Assembly: GCA_050744245.1 (NCBI GenBank)
Contig: JBOGGX010000173.1
Span: 1 to 27,168, forward strand
Length of the DNA: 27,168 bases
Origin: JBOGGX01 sp050744245
GTDB lineage: Bacteria; Actinomycetota; Acidimicrobiia; Acidimicrobiales; JBOGGX01
Reading direction: 5' to 3'
A program made the translations under genes and the position numbers. Each line of letters opens with the position of its first letter. Positions within the stretch are counted from its first letter, which is position 1. The notes below the pieces were generated by a model. That model was not told where the DNA came from. It searched no databases and saw nothing but the letters and a program-made list of their open reading frames with translations. Shown piece by piece: positions 7,801-15,035 of this stretch.

Positions 7801-8363
7801 ACCACCCGCTCATGGGGGTCGCCGCCGCCCTCCGCCGACGGGCCGACTGCTCGGTCGCCGACCTGCGGGAGGCCGAGGAGGGAAGCCTGCGGACCGGCGG
7901 CGGCGTGGTCACCGCACTCCAACGCAAGTGGACCAAGAAGGGTGAGCTGATGGCCGTGTTCACCCTCGAAGATCTCGAGTCGGCCATCGAGGTCATGGTC
8001 TTCCCGAAGACGATGACCGAACACGGCCACAAGCTGGCCGACGACACGATCGTGGTCGTGCGGGGCCGGGTCGACAACCGCGACGATCAAACCAAGCTCA
8101 TCGCCTCCGACATCGAGGTGGTCGAGGGGCTGACCGAGGCCGCGCCGCCGCTCCGCATCCGCCTGACCGCCCAGGGCATCACCGACGGGCTGGTGGCCCG
8201 GCTCAAGGGGTTGTTCGAGGACCACCCAGGCGAGTCCAAGGTGTTCCTGCACCTGGGCGAGCGCCAGGTGCTGCGCCTGCCCGACCATTGCCGCGTCGAC
8301 ATCACACGCGGGCTCGTCGGCGAGCTGCGGGAGCTGCTCGGCTCGGCCTCGATCAGGATCTGA
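4827..8363 (+). CDS. dnaE: DNA polymerase III alpha subunit, replicative DnaE1 type
   Basis: This is the 1178-residue replicative polymerase. The N-terminal PHP domain (about 1-290) keeps all nine metal ligands of proofreading-competent enzymes: HLH and the Asp of MLDG, ITDHGN, GLEAY, YYHLTLL, TTGCLGG and NDSHY. An intrinsic 3'-5' exonuclease is therefore likely, as in mycobacteria. The palm has PDIDMDFD (about residue 412) with two catalytic aspartates and KMDLLGL (about 584) with the third. Fingers and beta-binding regions follow, then helix-hairpin-helix motifs, an OB fold (GGVVTALQRKWTKKGELMAV) and a C-terminal domain. The HLHTEFSMLDGAA start is typical of DnaE1, not of the mutagenic DnaE2. 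It has its own promoter region and a strong ribosome binding site. Confidence 0.97.
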   Translation: MPDSFAHLHLHTEFSMLDGAARIGEVVAKAAGDGQPAIGITDHGNLYGVLDFYKECRANGVKPIIGLEAYQAHDSRFERPPRRGRLDDSGGEGDGGRKLYYHLTLLAENDTGYRNLIQLASRAFLDGYWYKPRLDWDLLEEHSDGLIATTGCLGGHVAQALIRGDFDDALKKAGRLQDIFGRGNLFVELQDHGLPEQARTTPQLLDIAGQLGAPLLATNDSHYVDRSHAVAHDALLCVQTGSVMSDPDRFKFQGDEHYLKTAAEMRQRFRELPEACDTTLLVAERCDVTIEFGRSRLPRFPIPDGFATDGAYLRHLTMEGARQRWGAALTAEAVGRIDYELDVIEHMGFSSYFLIVWDLIRFARERDIRVGPGRGSAAGCAVAYCLRITDLDPIRYDLLFERFLNPSRISMPDIDMDFDSRYRDDVIRYAAETYGRDRVAQIVTFATIKARAAVRDAARVLGYPYAVGDRVAKAMPPLVLGRDTPLYACLEPHPKHDDGYKMAAELRQMYATDPDAKAVIDVAKGIEGLRRQDGIHAAAVVITPEPLTEYLPIQRKPENGGDPAAAPTVTQYEMHGVEDLGLLKMDLLGLRNLDVISDSVELIRSARGIDVDIDNLPLDDEATFAMLQKGDGIGVFQLEGAPLRQLMQRLAPTSFEDVCALVALYRPGPMAANMHNEYADRKNRRKPVDYLHPDAEELLADTYGLCIYQESVMRVAQRFAGYSLAEADNLRKACGKKIRSLLAQERERFVAGCQRQGYDADMGEKWFDIIEPFADYAFNRSHAFGYGLIAYQTAYLKANYPVEYLAALLSSVKTNLEKAAVYLAECRNLGIQVQVPDINLSHAEFTPVPDSSAIVFGLSAVRNVGGGLVRLIVEERDANGPFADFHEFCERVDPSVLNKRMVEALIKAGAFDSFGHPRKGLLVVFEQLIDRTLARRRERDLGIMSLFGEAAGEGDAPGHAGFDERVPIPDLEFDRSQRLAFEKEMLGLYVSDHPLMGVAAALRRRADCSVADLREAEEGSLRTGGGVVTALQRKWTKKGELMAVFTLEDLESAIEVMVFPKTMTEHGHKLADDTIVVVRGRVDNRDDQTKLIASDIEVVEGLTEAAPPLRIRLTAQGITDGLVARLKGLFEDHPGESKVFLHLGERQVLRLPDHCRVDITRGLVGELRELLGSASIRI

Positions 8364-8367
8364 CCGG

Positions 8368-8380
8368 CGCCCGGAGGGCG
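8368..8380 (+). terminator. weak hairpin just after dnaE
   Basis: CGCCC-GGA-GGGCG forms a 5-bp stem with a 3-base loop, starting 5 bases after the dnaE stop. There is no T-tract, and such stems are frequent in GC-rich DNA. Confidence 0.25.
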
Positions 8381-8481
8381 ACGCTCAGGTCGACCGTGCG
8401 AGCGCCAGCGGGCCGGGCGACGATGGGTTCGGGGCGCAGCTCCGAGGGACGGACGAGCACCCCGCGGTTTGCGCCGCAGGT

Positions 8482-8511
8482 CGGAAACGGCTGGACTAGT
8501 AGGCCGTTCCG
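8482..8511. promoter_or_regulatory. imperfect inverted repeat centred on ACTAGT
   Basis: CGGAAACGGCT and AGGCCGTTCCG are inverted with a single-base bulge in each arm around a central ACTAGT, 25 bases before the gene at 8537. It could be a dnaE terminator hairpin or an operator for the next gene. The 173-base gap 8364-8536 otherwise holds nothing recognisable. Confidence 0.35.
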
Positions 8512-8536
8512 TCTAGCGATCGGGGCCCTCCGGACC

Positions 8537-9208
8537 ATGGCGATCGAGTTCGAGACCAAGGACTGCACGCACCTCTCCGATTCCGAGTTGGCCGAGATGG
8601 CCGACATGGGCGCGAACGGTCCCAGTCGCTTCGAGGCCGGGTTGCTCTCGAAGCAGGCCGAGGCGTGGGTGTTGGTCACGCTGGCCAGGGAGGGTGACCG
8701 GCTCAAGGGCTATGCCTTCTCGACGCTCGAACGCATCGGTGGCACGCCGTGCGTGCTCGTCGGTCTGGCCTCCATCAAGCGGTCGAGCAAGCGCGACACC
8801 ATCGTCCGGGGTCTCATGAACGAGCTCTACCGTCGGGCCGTGCTCGCCTTCCCCGACGAGGACGTGCTGGTCGGCACCCGGTTTGTCGACCCGAGCGGCT
8901 ACGAGGCGTTCCGGATGCTCGACGACATCGTGCCCCGCCCCGGTCACAAGGCCTCGGGCGAGGAGCGGGCATGGGGCCGCCGGCTGGCCAAGCGGTTCGG
9001 TGTGGAGAACGGCGCCTACGACGAGCGGGCCTTCACCGCCACGGGCGACGGCGCGTTCCCCTGCGTCTTCGACTACGAGAGCCTGCATCCGGAGCGAATC
9101 GACGAGGCGGTACGCGACCAATTCGGCGGGGTCGAGCGGGCCAGGGGCGACTCGCTCATCACCTTCGGCTGGGCCATGGCCGAGCACCTGGCCAAGTACG
9201 GCGACTGA
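8537..9208 (+). CDS. conserved-looking protein of unknown function, possibly GNAT-like
   Basis: This 223-residue soluble protein has no signal peptide or membrane helix. Its layout suggests an N-acetyltransferase-like alpha/beta fold: strands near AWVLVTLAREGDRLKGYAFSTL and PCVLVGLASIKRSSKRDTI, followed by an amphipathic helix RGLMNELYRRAVLAF and VLVGTRFVDPSGYEAFRML. That last segment resembles the final strands of acetyltransferases that read Gly-Tyr-x-x-Phe, but no clear acetyl-CoA Q/R-x-x-G-x-G/A loop is seen. The function is not assigned. ATG 8537 is the only good start, and codon usage matches the neighbours. Confidence 0.7.
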   Translation: MAIEFETKDCTHLSDSELAEMADMGANGPSRFEAGLLSKQAEAWVLVTLAREGDRLKGYAFSTLERIGGTPCVLVGLASIKRSSKRDTIVRGLMNELYRRAVLAFPDEDVLVGTRFVDPSGYEAFRMLDDIVPRPGHKASGEERAWGRRLAKRFGVENGAYDERAFTATGDGAFPCVFDYESLHPERIDEAVRDQFGGVERARGDSLITFGWAMAEHLAKYGD

Positions 9209-9226
9209 CGGCCTGGCCTACTCCAC

Positions 9227-10759
9227 CTACTCCACCTCGAGCGTGCGGGCGGTGTGGTCGCCGCCGAGATGTTGGGGTAGGAACGCCTCGACCTGATAGC
9301 TCCCCGGGCCGTGGGTGGCCCTGAGCTCGCTCACCCGGAAGAACAGTCGGTCGCCCTCACCGGCGACCTCGACCCCGTCCGGCTCGCCCGGCACGTCGAC
9401 GTCGACCCGCTGACCGTCGGGCAGGGTGATGAACACCGTGGCCACCGCCTCGCCGATGGCGATGCCGTCGGTCCCCGTGCTGTGGGCCACCAGGAACAGG
9501 ACGTCGGGGCCGACGTCGTACTGGATCGCGTTGTCCTCGGTGTACCAGCGGGCCTCCTGGCCGGGCTCGACGAACGTGTGCGGCTCGCGGCCGTCGGTAC
9601 TCGGGGGCCGCGCCGCCTCCTCACGGATCGACGCCCACGTCTGGTTGCCGACGACCCCGTCGACCAGCAGCCTCCGCTGGGCCTGCAACGTCCTCACCGC
9701 GGCGAGCGTGGCCTGGTCGAAGTCGCCGTTCTCGGGGACCGGGCCAAACCCGAGCGTGTTCAGCATCTGTTGGAGGTACTCGACCCAGCCGTCGGGATTG
9801 TCGTCGCCGAAGCGGAGGGTGGGCTCGTCCTGCTCGACCGGCGGGACGAACGGCTCGACCGGGTCGATCGGGTCGATCGGGTCGATCGGGTCGATGGGGT
9901 CGATGGGGTCGATCACCGGCTGCTGGGGCCCGCCGAAGATGGTGAACACCACGGGGACGTTCTCGTCGCCCTGGCCGACCTGGTCGACGGCCTGGTAGAG
10001 CGGGGCCTCGAGGCCGGCGAGGCTGGACGTGGTCGTGTTGTCGGCCCCCTCCGGGTTGTTCCATTGCACGGTCCAGGTGCACGTGCCCGGGTTGCCGGCG
10101 TTGACAACGACGAAGCCCTGGGAGCCCTCCTGCGGGCTGCCCTCGGTCTCGAGCGACGCGAACGTCGAGGAGCCGCCGGGCTCGATCCTGGCGTCGGGGA
10201 AGGTCATGAAGCCGCCGTGGTCGTGGCCCTGGTCGACCAGCGTCAGCACCGAGTTGCTCTGGTTGTGGATCGTGATCAGGGCCGTCGCCTGGCGGTCCTC
10301 ACCGGCCGGCGGGGCGGGTCCCGGGCCTGCGCCCGCCTTGCGCAGGGTGAAGCGGGTGTCGACCTTCTCGTGCCCGCCGCCGATGCGGTCGCTCGACTGG
10401 AACTGGTCGGCGTTGGTCCCGGCGAGGACGCCGCTCGAGTCGTTGCCGTCGAACGAGACGGCCGGGTTGTTCCACCGGACGGTCCACGTCGTCCCCGGCT
10501 GGCCGACCTCGTAGACCACGAAGCCCTCGGCCCCGGTCATGAAGCTGCCCTGGCGGTCGGCCGAGGAGAACACGTCCTCGGCCCCCGGCGGGATCACGTC
10601 GTTGGGGAGCGACACGAAGTCGCCGCTCGAATGCCCGTCGTCGAGCCGGCGCAGCGGGACGTCGGTCTGGTTGGTGACGCGTACCAGGCACGACTGTCTG
10701 GCGTTGACGTCGTCGAGGATGTCGATGACCTGACCAATGGTGCCGAGAACGTCGGACAT
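9227..10759 (-). CDS. tandem aegerolysin-like modules fused to a peptidoglycan-binding domain
   Basis: The 510-residue protein has five visible parts. Two homologous beta modules (about 21-141 and 157-275) share Gly-x-Phe-x-x-x-Pro, I-x-PGxxxxF-x-S, an EGF/QGF-VV block and WTVxWNNP. They resemble aegerolysin-type membrane-binding proteins, which bind lipids and help form pores with partners; this is recognition by pattern and is moderate. Next is an (Ile-Asp-Pro)6 linker (about 282-300), then a PG_binding_1-type helical domain (about 314-385: VEYLQQMLNTLGFGPV, GDFDQATLAAVRTLQ, VDGVVGNQTWASI), then a beta-rich C-terminal domain (about 395-510). No signal peptide or membrane helix is present, so export, if any, is by another route. 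It diverges from the nitroreductase gene. Confidence 0.8.
   Translation of the reverse strand: MSDVLGTIGQVIDILDDVNARQSCLVRVTNQTDVPLRRLDDGHSSGDFVSLPNDVIPPGAEDVFSSADRQGSFMTGAEGFVVYEVGQPGTTWTVRWNNPAVSFDGNDSSGVLAGTNADQFQSSDRIGGGHEKVDTRFTLRKAGAGPGPAPPAGEDRQATALITIHNQSNSVLTLVDQGHDHGGFMTFPDARIEPGGSSTFASLETEGSPQEGSQGFVVVNAGNPGTCTWTVQWNNPEGADNTTTSSLAGLEAPLYQAVDQVGQGDENVPVVFTIFGGPQQPVIDPIDPIDPIDPIDPIDPVEPFVPPVEQDEPTLRFGDDNPDGWVEYLQQMLNTLGFGPVPENGDFDQATLAAVRTLQAQRRLLVDGVVGNQTWASIREEAARPPSTDGREPHTFVEPGQEARWYTEDNAIQYDVGPDVLFLVAHSTGTDGIAIGEAVATVFITLPDGQRVDVDVPGEPDGVEVAGEGDRLFFRVSELRATHGPGSYQVEAFLPQHLGGDHTARTLEVE
9861..9914. repeat. six tandem 9-bp repeats encoding (Ile-Asp-Pro)6
   Basis: The plus strand reads GGGTCGATC six times in a row, with two copies ending G instead of C. 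The units encode Ile-Asp-Pro on the minus strand and join the second beta module to the peptidoglycan-binding domain. Copy number could vary in 9-bp steps without breaking the frame. Confidence 0.9.
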
Positions 10760-10848
10760 GGGAGCACTCTCGCGCCGAACATTGCCGCCTGACCTGCCCG
10801 ATCGTGCAGCCGAAAGGACCGGCGTCCGGCGTCGGCCAAGATGCGGCG

Positions 10849-11451
10849 ATGGAGTTCTCCGAGGTCGTGCGTCGGCGCCGGATGCACCGCTCGTTCGAGC
10901 CCACCCTCATACCCCGCGACGCGCTCGACCGCATCCTCGACGCCGGGCGGCGGGCGCCGTCGGCGGGCCACAGCCAGGGATGGGCGTTCGTCGTGCTCGA
11001 AGGGCCGGAGGCGACCGGACGCTACTGGGATGTCACCGTGCCGCCGGGGCCGGGCCGGGCCGAGTTCGACGAGGACGGCACTCGGTACGCGCCGGTCCTC
11101 GTGATCCCACTGGCCAACGCCCAGGCCTATGTCGACCGCTACGCCGAGCCGGACAAGCGGGCGGCCGGGTTGGGGCGGTCGGCCGGCGACTGGCCGGTGC
11201 CCTACTGGACGGTCGACACCGCGTTCGCGGCCATGCTCATGCTGCTGGCCGCGGTGGACGAGGGGCTCGGGGCGCTGTTCTTCGGGATCCAGGGCCACCA
11301 GGCCGAACTGATGAAGGTCCTGGGCGTGCCGGCCAACTACGAGCCGATCGGCACCATCGCCATCGGCCATCCGCGACCGGGCGGCTCGACCGGTTCGGCG
11401 TGGCGGGGCCGCCGCCCGCTCGAGGACGTCGTCCACCGCGGCGGCTGGTGA
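10849..11451 (+). CDS. nitroreductase-family flavoprotein
   Basis: This 200-residue protein has the FMN-binding start of the nitroreductase fold (EVVRRRRMHRSFEP) and RRAPSAGHSQGWAFVV. A dimer-interface/flavin region follows (TAFAAMLMLLAAVDEGLGALFFGI), with the C-terminal IGTIAIGHP block and a basic tail. It should reduce a nitro, quinone or related acceptor with NAD(P)H or F420H2; the substrate is unknown. ATG 10849 is chosen because it starts right before the conserved helix; the in-frame upstream GTG 10804 adds 15 unconserved residues. It is divergent from the aegerolysin-like gene, with 89 bases between the starts, and ends 4 bases before the convergent yyaL gene. Confidence 0.88.
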   Translation: MEFSEVVRRRRMHRSFEPTLIPRDALDRILDAGRRAPSAGHSQGWAFVVLEGPEATGRYWDVTVPPGPGRAEFDEDGTRYAPVLVIPLANAQAYVDRYAEPDKRAAGLGRSAGDWPVPYWTVDTAFAAMLMLLAAVDEGLGALFFGIQGHQAELMKVLGVPANYEPIGTIAIGHPRPGGSTGSAWRGRRPLEDVVHRGGW

Positions 11452-11455
11452 CCCG

Positions 11456-13456
11456 TTAGCCCCCCTCCAGCTGGGCGGCGAGGGTTTCGGGGTCGGTGGC
11501 GGGCAGCCGGCACGCGTAGTTGCGGCAGACGTAGGCCCGCCCGTCGTCCCGGCCCTCCCACAGCGGCGAGTCGTAGCGCTCGCCCCACGCCAGGACGGCG
11601 TTCGGCCGCCACCCTTCCCGCACGGCCTGGACCAGGTCGGGCCGATCACCGGCGACCACGATCTCGGTGAGGCCGTTGGCGACCAGGTCGACCGCAGCCA
11701 ACTGGTGGGCGAACGCCGTCGGGTGCGACGCGGCCAGCGGGCCGAGCGTCCGGACCAACGCCTCGGCCCGCTCGCGGTAGCGCTCGATCCCGGTCAGCGC
11801 GGCCAGCCGCAGCAGGCCGAGCGCAGCCAGGCTGTTGGCCGACGGGATCGGGTTGTCCATCAGGTCCTTCTGGCGGGCGATGAGCCGTTCGCCGTCGTCG
11901 CCCGTGGTGAACAGGCCGCCCTCCTCGGGGTCCCAGAACAGGTCGAGCATGCCGTCGGCCGTCTCGGTCGCCCGTTCGATCCAGCGGGCCTCGCCGCTCG
12001 CCTCGGCCAGCCCGGTGAACGCGTCGACCATGGCCGCGTAGTCGGCCGCAAACGCGAGGTGCCGGGCCCCGCCCTGGGCCTGCCACGACCTCAGCCACCG
12101 GCCGTCGTCGCGCCGCAGCCGGTCGACCAGGAACTCGCCCGTCTCGACTGCGGCCGCCAGCCAGTCGGCCCGGCCGGTGGCCGCGGCCGCCTCGGCCAGC
12201 GTCGCCAGCATGAGCCCGTTCCATTCGGTCAGCACCTTGTCGTCGAGCCCGGGCCGCACCCGCCGCTCGCGGGCGGCGAACAGCCGGCGTCTGGCCGCCT
12301 CGATCGCGTCCGGCCGCAGCAGGTCGCCGAGGTGGCCGATCCGGTTGAGGATGGTGGCCCCCTCGAAGTTGCCCCCTGCGGTGACGCCCCAGTAGTCGGC
12401 CACGCTCGCGGCCAGCTCCTCGTCGCCGTCGAGGGCGTCGACGATCGCGTCGGGGGTCCAGACATAGAAGCGGCCCTCCTCGCCCTCGGAGTCGGCGTCC
12501 TCGGCCGAGTACAAGCCGCCGTCCCGATGGCGCAGGTCGCGCAGGACATAGTCGACGGTCTCCTCCACCACCTGTCGGAACCTGGCCTCGCCGGTCACCT
12601 GCCAGGCGTGCAGGTACGCCCTGGTCAGCAGCGCCTGGTCGTAGAGCATCTTCTCGAAGTGCGGCACCAGCCACACGCCGTCGACCGAGTACCTGGCGAA
12701 CCCGCCACCGACGTGGTCGTAGATCCCGCCCGAGGCCATGGCGTCGAGCGACATCTCGGCCGCGGCGAGGGGCTCGGGCGCCCCCGAGCGGCGGTGGGCC
12801 CGCAACAACAGGTCGATGCTCATCGACTGGGGGAACTTGGGCGGCCCGCCGAACCCGCCCCAGTCGTCGTCGTGCTGGGCCAGCAGGGTGGTGACCGCCC
12901 GGTCGACGGCGTCGGGGCCCGGAAGCTCATCGGAGGCCGACGCCGAGGCCGCGGCCACGATCGAACGGCCCACCGCCTTCGTCACCTCGCCCGCCTGGGC
13001 CAGCACGTCGTGCCGCCGGTCCCGCCAGGCGTCGGCCACGGCCCGGCACACGTCGAGGAATGCCGGCAGCCCGTGGCGCCGCTCCTTGGGAAAGTAGGTG
13101 CCCGTGTAGAACGGCTCACCCTCCGGGGTGCAGAAGGCGCTCATCGGCCATCCGCCCTGACCGGTCATGGCCTGGGTCGCGTCCATGTACACCGCGTCGA
13201 CGTCTGGCCGTTCCTCCCGGTCGACCTTGATGTTGACGAACAGGTCGTTCATCTCCGCGGCGGTGTCCGGGTCCTCGAACGACTCGTGGGCCATCACGTG
13301 GCACCAGTGGCAGGCCGAGTAGCCGACCGAGACGAACACCGGCTTGTCCTCGAGCCGGGCCCGGGCGAACGCCTCGGGCGCCCACGGCCACCAGTCGACC
13401 GGGTTGCCGGCGTGCTGGCGCAGGTAGGGGCTGGTCTCGTCGGCGAGCCGGTTCAC
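11456..13456 (-). CDS. yyaL: YyaL/DUF255 protein (thioredoxin-like domain plus alpha/alpha barrel)
   Basis: This 666-residue protein is homologous to the widespread YyaL/SPATA20 family. The N-terminal thioredoxin-like domain begins NRLADETSPYLRQHAGNPV and carries the redox motif C49-H-W-C52, with VNIKVDREERPDVDAVYM and GGWPMSAFCTPEG following. The rest is the (alpha/alpha)6-barrel region seen in epimerase/cellulase-like folds: GGIYDHVGGGFARYSVDG, VPHFEKMLYDQALL, AEDADSEGEEGRFYVW, LTEWNGLMLATLA and MDNPIPSANS. The biochemical role is not established for the family. GTG 13456 gives the canonical N-terminus and lies 8 bases after a TAGCCT -10 box, so the mRNA is probably leaderless. Confidence 0.93.
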   Translation of the reverse strand: MNRLADETSPYLRQHAGNPVDWWPWAPEAFARARLEDKPVFVSVGYSACHWCHVMAHESFEDPDTAAEMNDLFVNIKVDREERPDVDAVYMDATQAMTGQGGWPMSAFCTPEGEPFYTGTYFPKERRHGLPAFLDVCRAVADAWRDRRHDVLAQAGEVTKAVGRSIVAAASASASDELPGPDAVDRAVTTLLAQHDDDWGGFGGPPKFPQSMSIDLLLRAHRRSGAPEPLAAAEMSLDAMASGGIYDHVGGGFARYSVDGVWLVPHFEKMLYDQALLTRAYLHAWQVTGEARFRQVVEETVDYVLRDLRHRDGGLYSAEDADSEGEEGRFYVWTPDAIVDALDGDEELAASVADYWGVTAGGNFEGATILNRIGHLGDLLRPDAIEAARRRLFAARERRVRPGLDDKVLTEWNGLMLATLAEAAAATGRADWLAAAVETGEFLVDRLRRDDGRWLRSWQAQGGARHLAFAADYAAMVDAFTGLAEASGEARWIERATETADGMLDLFWDPEEGGLFTTGDDGERLIARQKDLMDNPIPSANSLAALGLLRLAALTGIERYRERAEALVRTLGPLAASHPTAFAHQLAAVDLVANGLTEIVVAGDRPDLVQAVREGWRPNAVLAWGERYDSPLWEGRDDGRAYVCRNYACRLPATDPETLAAQLEGG

Positions 13457-13464
13457 ACCGGTCG

Positions 13465-13470
13465 AGGCTA
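13465..13470 (-). promoter_or_regulatory. -10 box (TAGCCT) of yyaL, leaderless
   Basis: On the minus strand TAGCCT ends 8 bases before GTG 13456. No ribosome binding site is present, which supports a leaderless transcript. Confidence 0.5.
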
Positions 13471-13490
13471 CGGGGCGCGATCATGCGGGC

Positions 13491-14237
13491 GTGAGTCTGC
13501 CGGGGCCACCCAGGTCAGGGCCGGCCCCGGCGCCGGCCTACGGGGCGCCGGTGGTCAGTCCGGGTGAGCTGCGCCCGGCCCGGTGGTGGTACTGGATCGC
13601 CGGCGCCCTCGGTCTCCTCGGTGCGATCGGCGGCGTGGTCATCGGACTGCAGGGGCTGGGGAACATCTTCCGGTTCTCCGACGTCGACGAGCTCGCCGTC
13701 GGCGAGTCGGCCAGGGTCGACCTCGGTCCAGAGCAGCCCGTGTCGATCTATGCGCTCGAGCGGCTCGACGGCACGGTCCCGGTCATCCGGTGCGTCGGTG
13801 TCCCGGTGGCGGCCGGGTCGATCGATCTCGTCCCTCCCGACCTCGACACCTACGTGTTCAACGGCAGCGGGTCATGGCGCTCGATGTACGACATCGACGT
13901 ATCCGAGGCGGCGCCCTACCGCCTCGAGTGCGACGCGCTAGGTGGACTCGAGCCCGGTGACCGGCTCGGGCTGGCGCCGACCGGGAGTCCGAGGGCGGCC
14001 ATCGGCCAGTTCGGACGGTCGGCGCTGTTCGGCCTGTTCGGGCTGGGCGCCGCGATCGTCGTCTGTCTCGTCGTCGCCATCGGCCGCTCGAACCACAAGC
14101 GGCGGTTGTTGGCCCAGCGCCGGCCGCCGCCACCGCCTCCGCCGGTCTGGTACGCACCGCCGACGTACCCCGTCCCGCCGCCGCCGTCATCACCGCCGCC
14201 GCCCCGGCCGCCGTCGGACTTCGTCCCGCCGGGCTGA
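13491..14237 (+). CDS. two-pass membrane protein with proline-rich ends, function unknown
   Basis: The 248-residue protein has a short Pro/Ala-rich cytoplasmic start, a first transmembrane helix (about 33-53), an extracytoplasmic domain of about 120 residues with two cysteines (in IRCVGVP and RLECDALGG), a second helix (about 179-198), and a basic then strongly proline-rich cytoplasmic tail (about 200-248). The outside domain contains DELAVGESARVDL and GSWRSMYDIDV, plausibly a small beta-sandwich. No family is recognised. GTG 13491 is used; it diverges from yyaL with only 34 bases between the starts. Confidence 0.75.
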   Translation: MSLPGPPRSGPAPAPAYGAPVVSPGELRPARWWYWIAGALGLLGAIGGVVIGLQGLGNIFRFSDVDELAVGESARVDLGPEQPVSIYALERLDGTVPVIRCVGVPVAAGSIDLVPPDLDTYVFNGSGSWRSMYDIDVSEAAPYRLECDALGGLEPGDRLGLAPTGSPRAAIGQFGRSALFGLFGLGAAIVVCLVVAIGRSNHKRRLLAQRRPPPPPPPVWYAPPTYPVPPPPSSPPPPRPPSDFVPPG

Positions 14238-14245
14238 GGTTCACC

Positions 14246-14251
14246 TACAGT
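14246..14251 (+). promoter_or_regulatory. -10 box (TACAGT) of the SDR gene, leaderless
   Basis: TACAGT ends 8 bases before ATG 14260, in the 22-base gap after the membrane-protein gene. No ribosome binding site is seen. Confidence 0.5.
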
Positions 14252-14259
14252 CCGCGGCC

Positions 14260-15012
14260 ATGGAGATCCGCCTCGACGAGAGGGTTGCGCTGGTGACCGG
14301 GGCGTCGCGCGGCATCGGCGAGGCCATCGCCCGCTCCTTCGCCGCGGCCGGGGCATCGGTCATGCTCAGCTCCCGCAAGCGGGAGGCGCTCGACGAGGTG
14401 GCGGCCGGCATCGAGGGCGACGTCGCCGTGTTCGCGGCCAACGCCGGCGAGCCCGAGCAGGCCGAGGCGTGCGTGGCCGCCACCGTCGAGCGCTTCGGCT
14501 CGGTCGACATCCTGGTGAACAATGCGGCCACCAACCCCTACTTCGGGCCGGCCCTCGGCATCGACCTGCCCCGCTACGACAAGACGATGCAGGTCAACCT
14601 GCGGGGCCCGCTGGTGTGGACCCAGGCCGCCTGGGCCGCCTCGATGAAGGACGGAGGCGGCGTCGTGCTCAACATGGCGTCGCTCGGGGGGCTGGTGACC
14701 GAGCCGTTGCTCGGGATCTACAACGTGACCAAGGCCGGGCTCATCCACCTCACCCGCACCCTGGCCCTCGACATGGCGCCCGGCGTGCGGGTCAACGCCC
14801 TGGCTCCCGGGGTGGTCAAGACCGACTTCGCCCGGGCCCTGTGGGAGCCCGGCGGCGACGTGCTGGCCGCGTCGCTGCCGCTGGGGCGCATCGGCCTGCC
14901 GGACGACATCGCCAACGCGGCCCTGTTCCTGTGCAGCGACCTCGCCTCGTGGATCACCGGCCAGGTGCTCGTGCTCGACGGCGGCGCCATGATCCGCCCG
15001 TCCGTGAACTGA
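14260..15012 (+). CDS. short-chain dehydrogenase/reductase (FabG-like classical SDR)
   Basis: This is a 250-residue classical SDR. The cofactor motif TGASRGIG (about residues 12-19), the NNAA motif and the catalytic Ser, Tyr and Lys (MASLGG; then YNVTK four residues apart) are all present. The LAPGVVKTDFAR and C-terminal ITGQVLVLDGGAMI blocks are typical of the FabG-like group. The Arg after TGAS and the lack of an acidic residue at the end of strand 2 (MLSSRKRE) favour NADP(H). The substrate is a secondary alcohol or ketone and cannot be specified. It appears monocistronic with a leaderless promoter. Confidence 0.93.
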   Translation: MEIRLDERVALVTGASRGIGEAIARSFAAAGASVMLSSRKREALDEVAAGIEGDVAVFAANAGEPEQAEACVAATVERFGSVDILVNNAATNPYFGPALGIDLPRYDKTMQVNLRGPLVWTQAAWAASMKDGGGVVLNMASLGGLVTEPLLGIYNVTKAGLIHLTRTLALDMAPGVRVNALAPGVVKTDFARALWEPGGDVLAASLPLGRIGLPDDIANAALFLCSDLASWITGQVLVLDGGAMIRPSVN

Positions 15013-15021
15013 AGTCGGTCC

Positions 15022-15027
15022 TAGGGT
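15022..15027 (+). promoter_or_regulatory. -10 box (TAGGGT) of propeller-like paralogue 1, leaderless
   Basis: TAGGGT ends 8 bases before GTG 15036. The second paralogue has TAAGGT at the same distance, so the promoter architecture was kept with the duplication. Confidence 0.55.
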
Positions 15028-15035
15028 GTCGATCG

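Noticed and set aside
5651..7945. 764-codon plus-strand frame inside dnaE
   Set aside because: Arg/Pro/Gly-rich shadow of dnaE; dnaE has all catalytic motifs in its own frame.
9861..9914. Tandem repeats as a CRISPR or iteron origin
   Set aside because: Units are directly abutting 9-mers in frame within a coding sequence; there are no spacers and no replication gene nearby.
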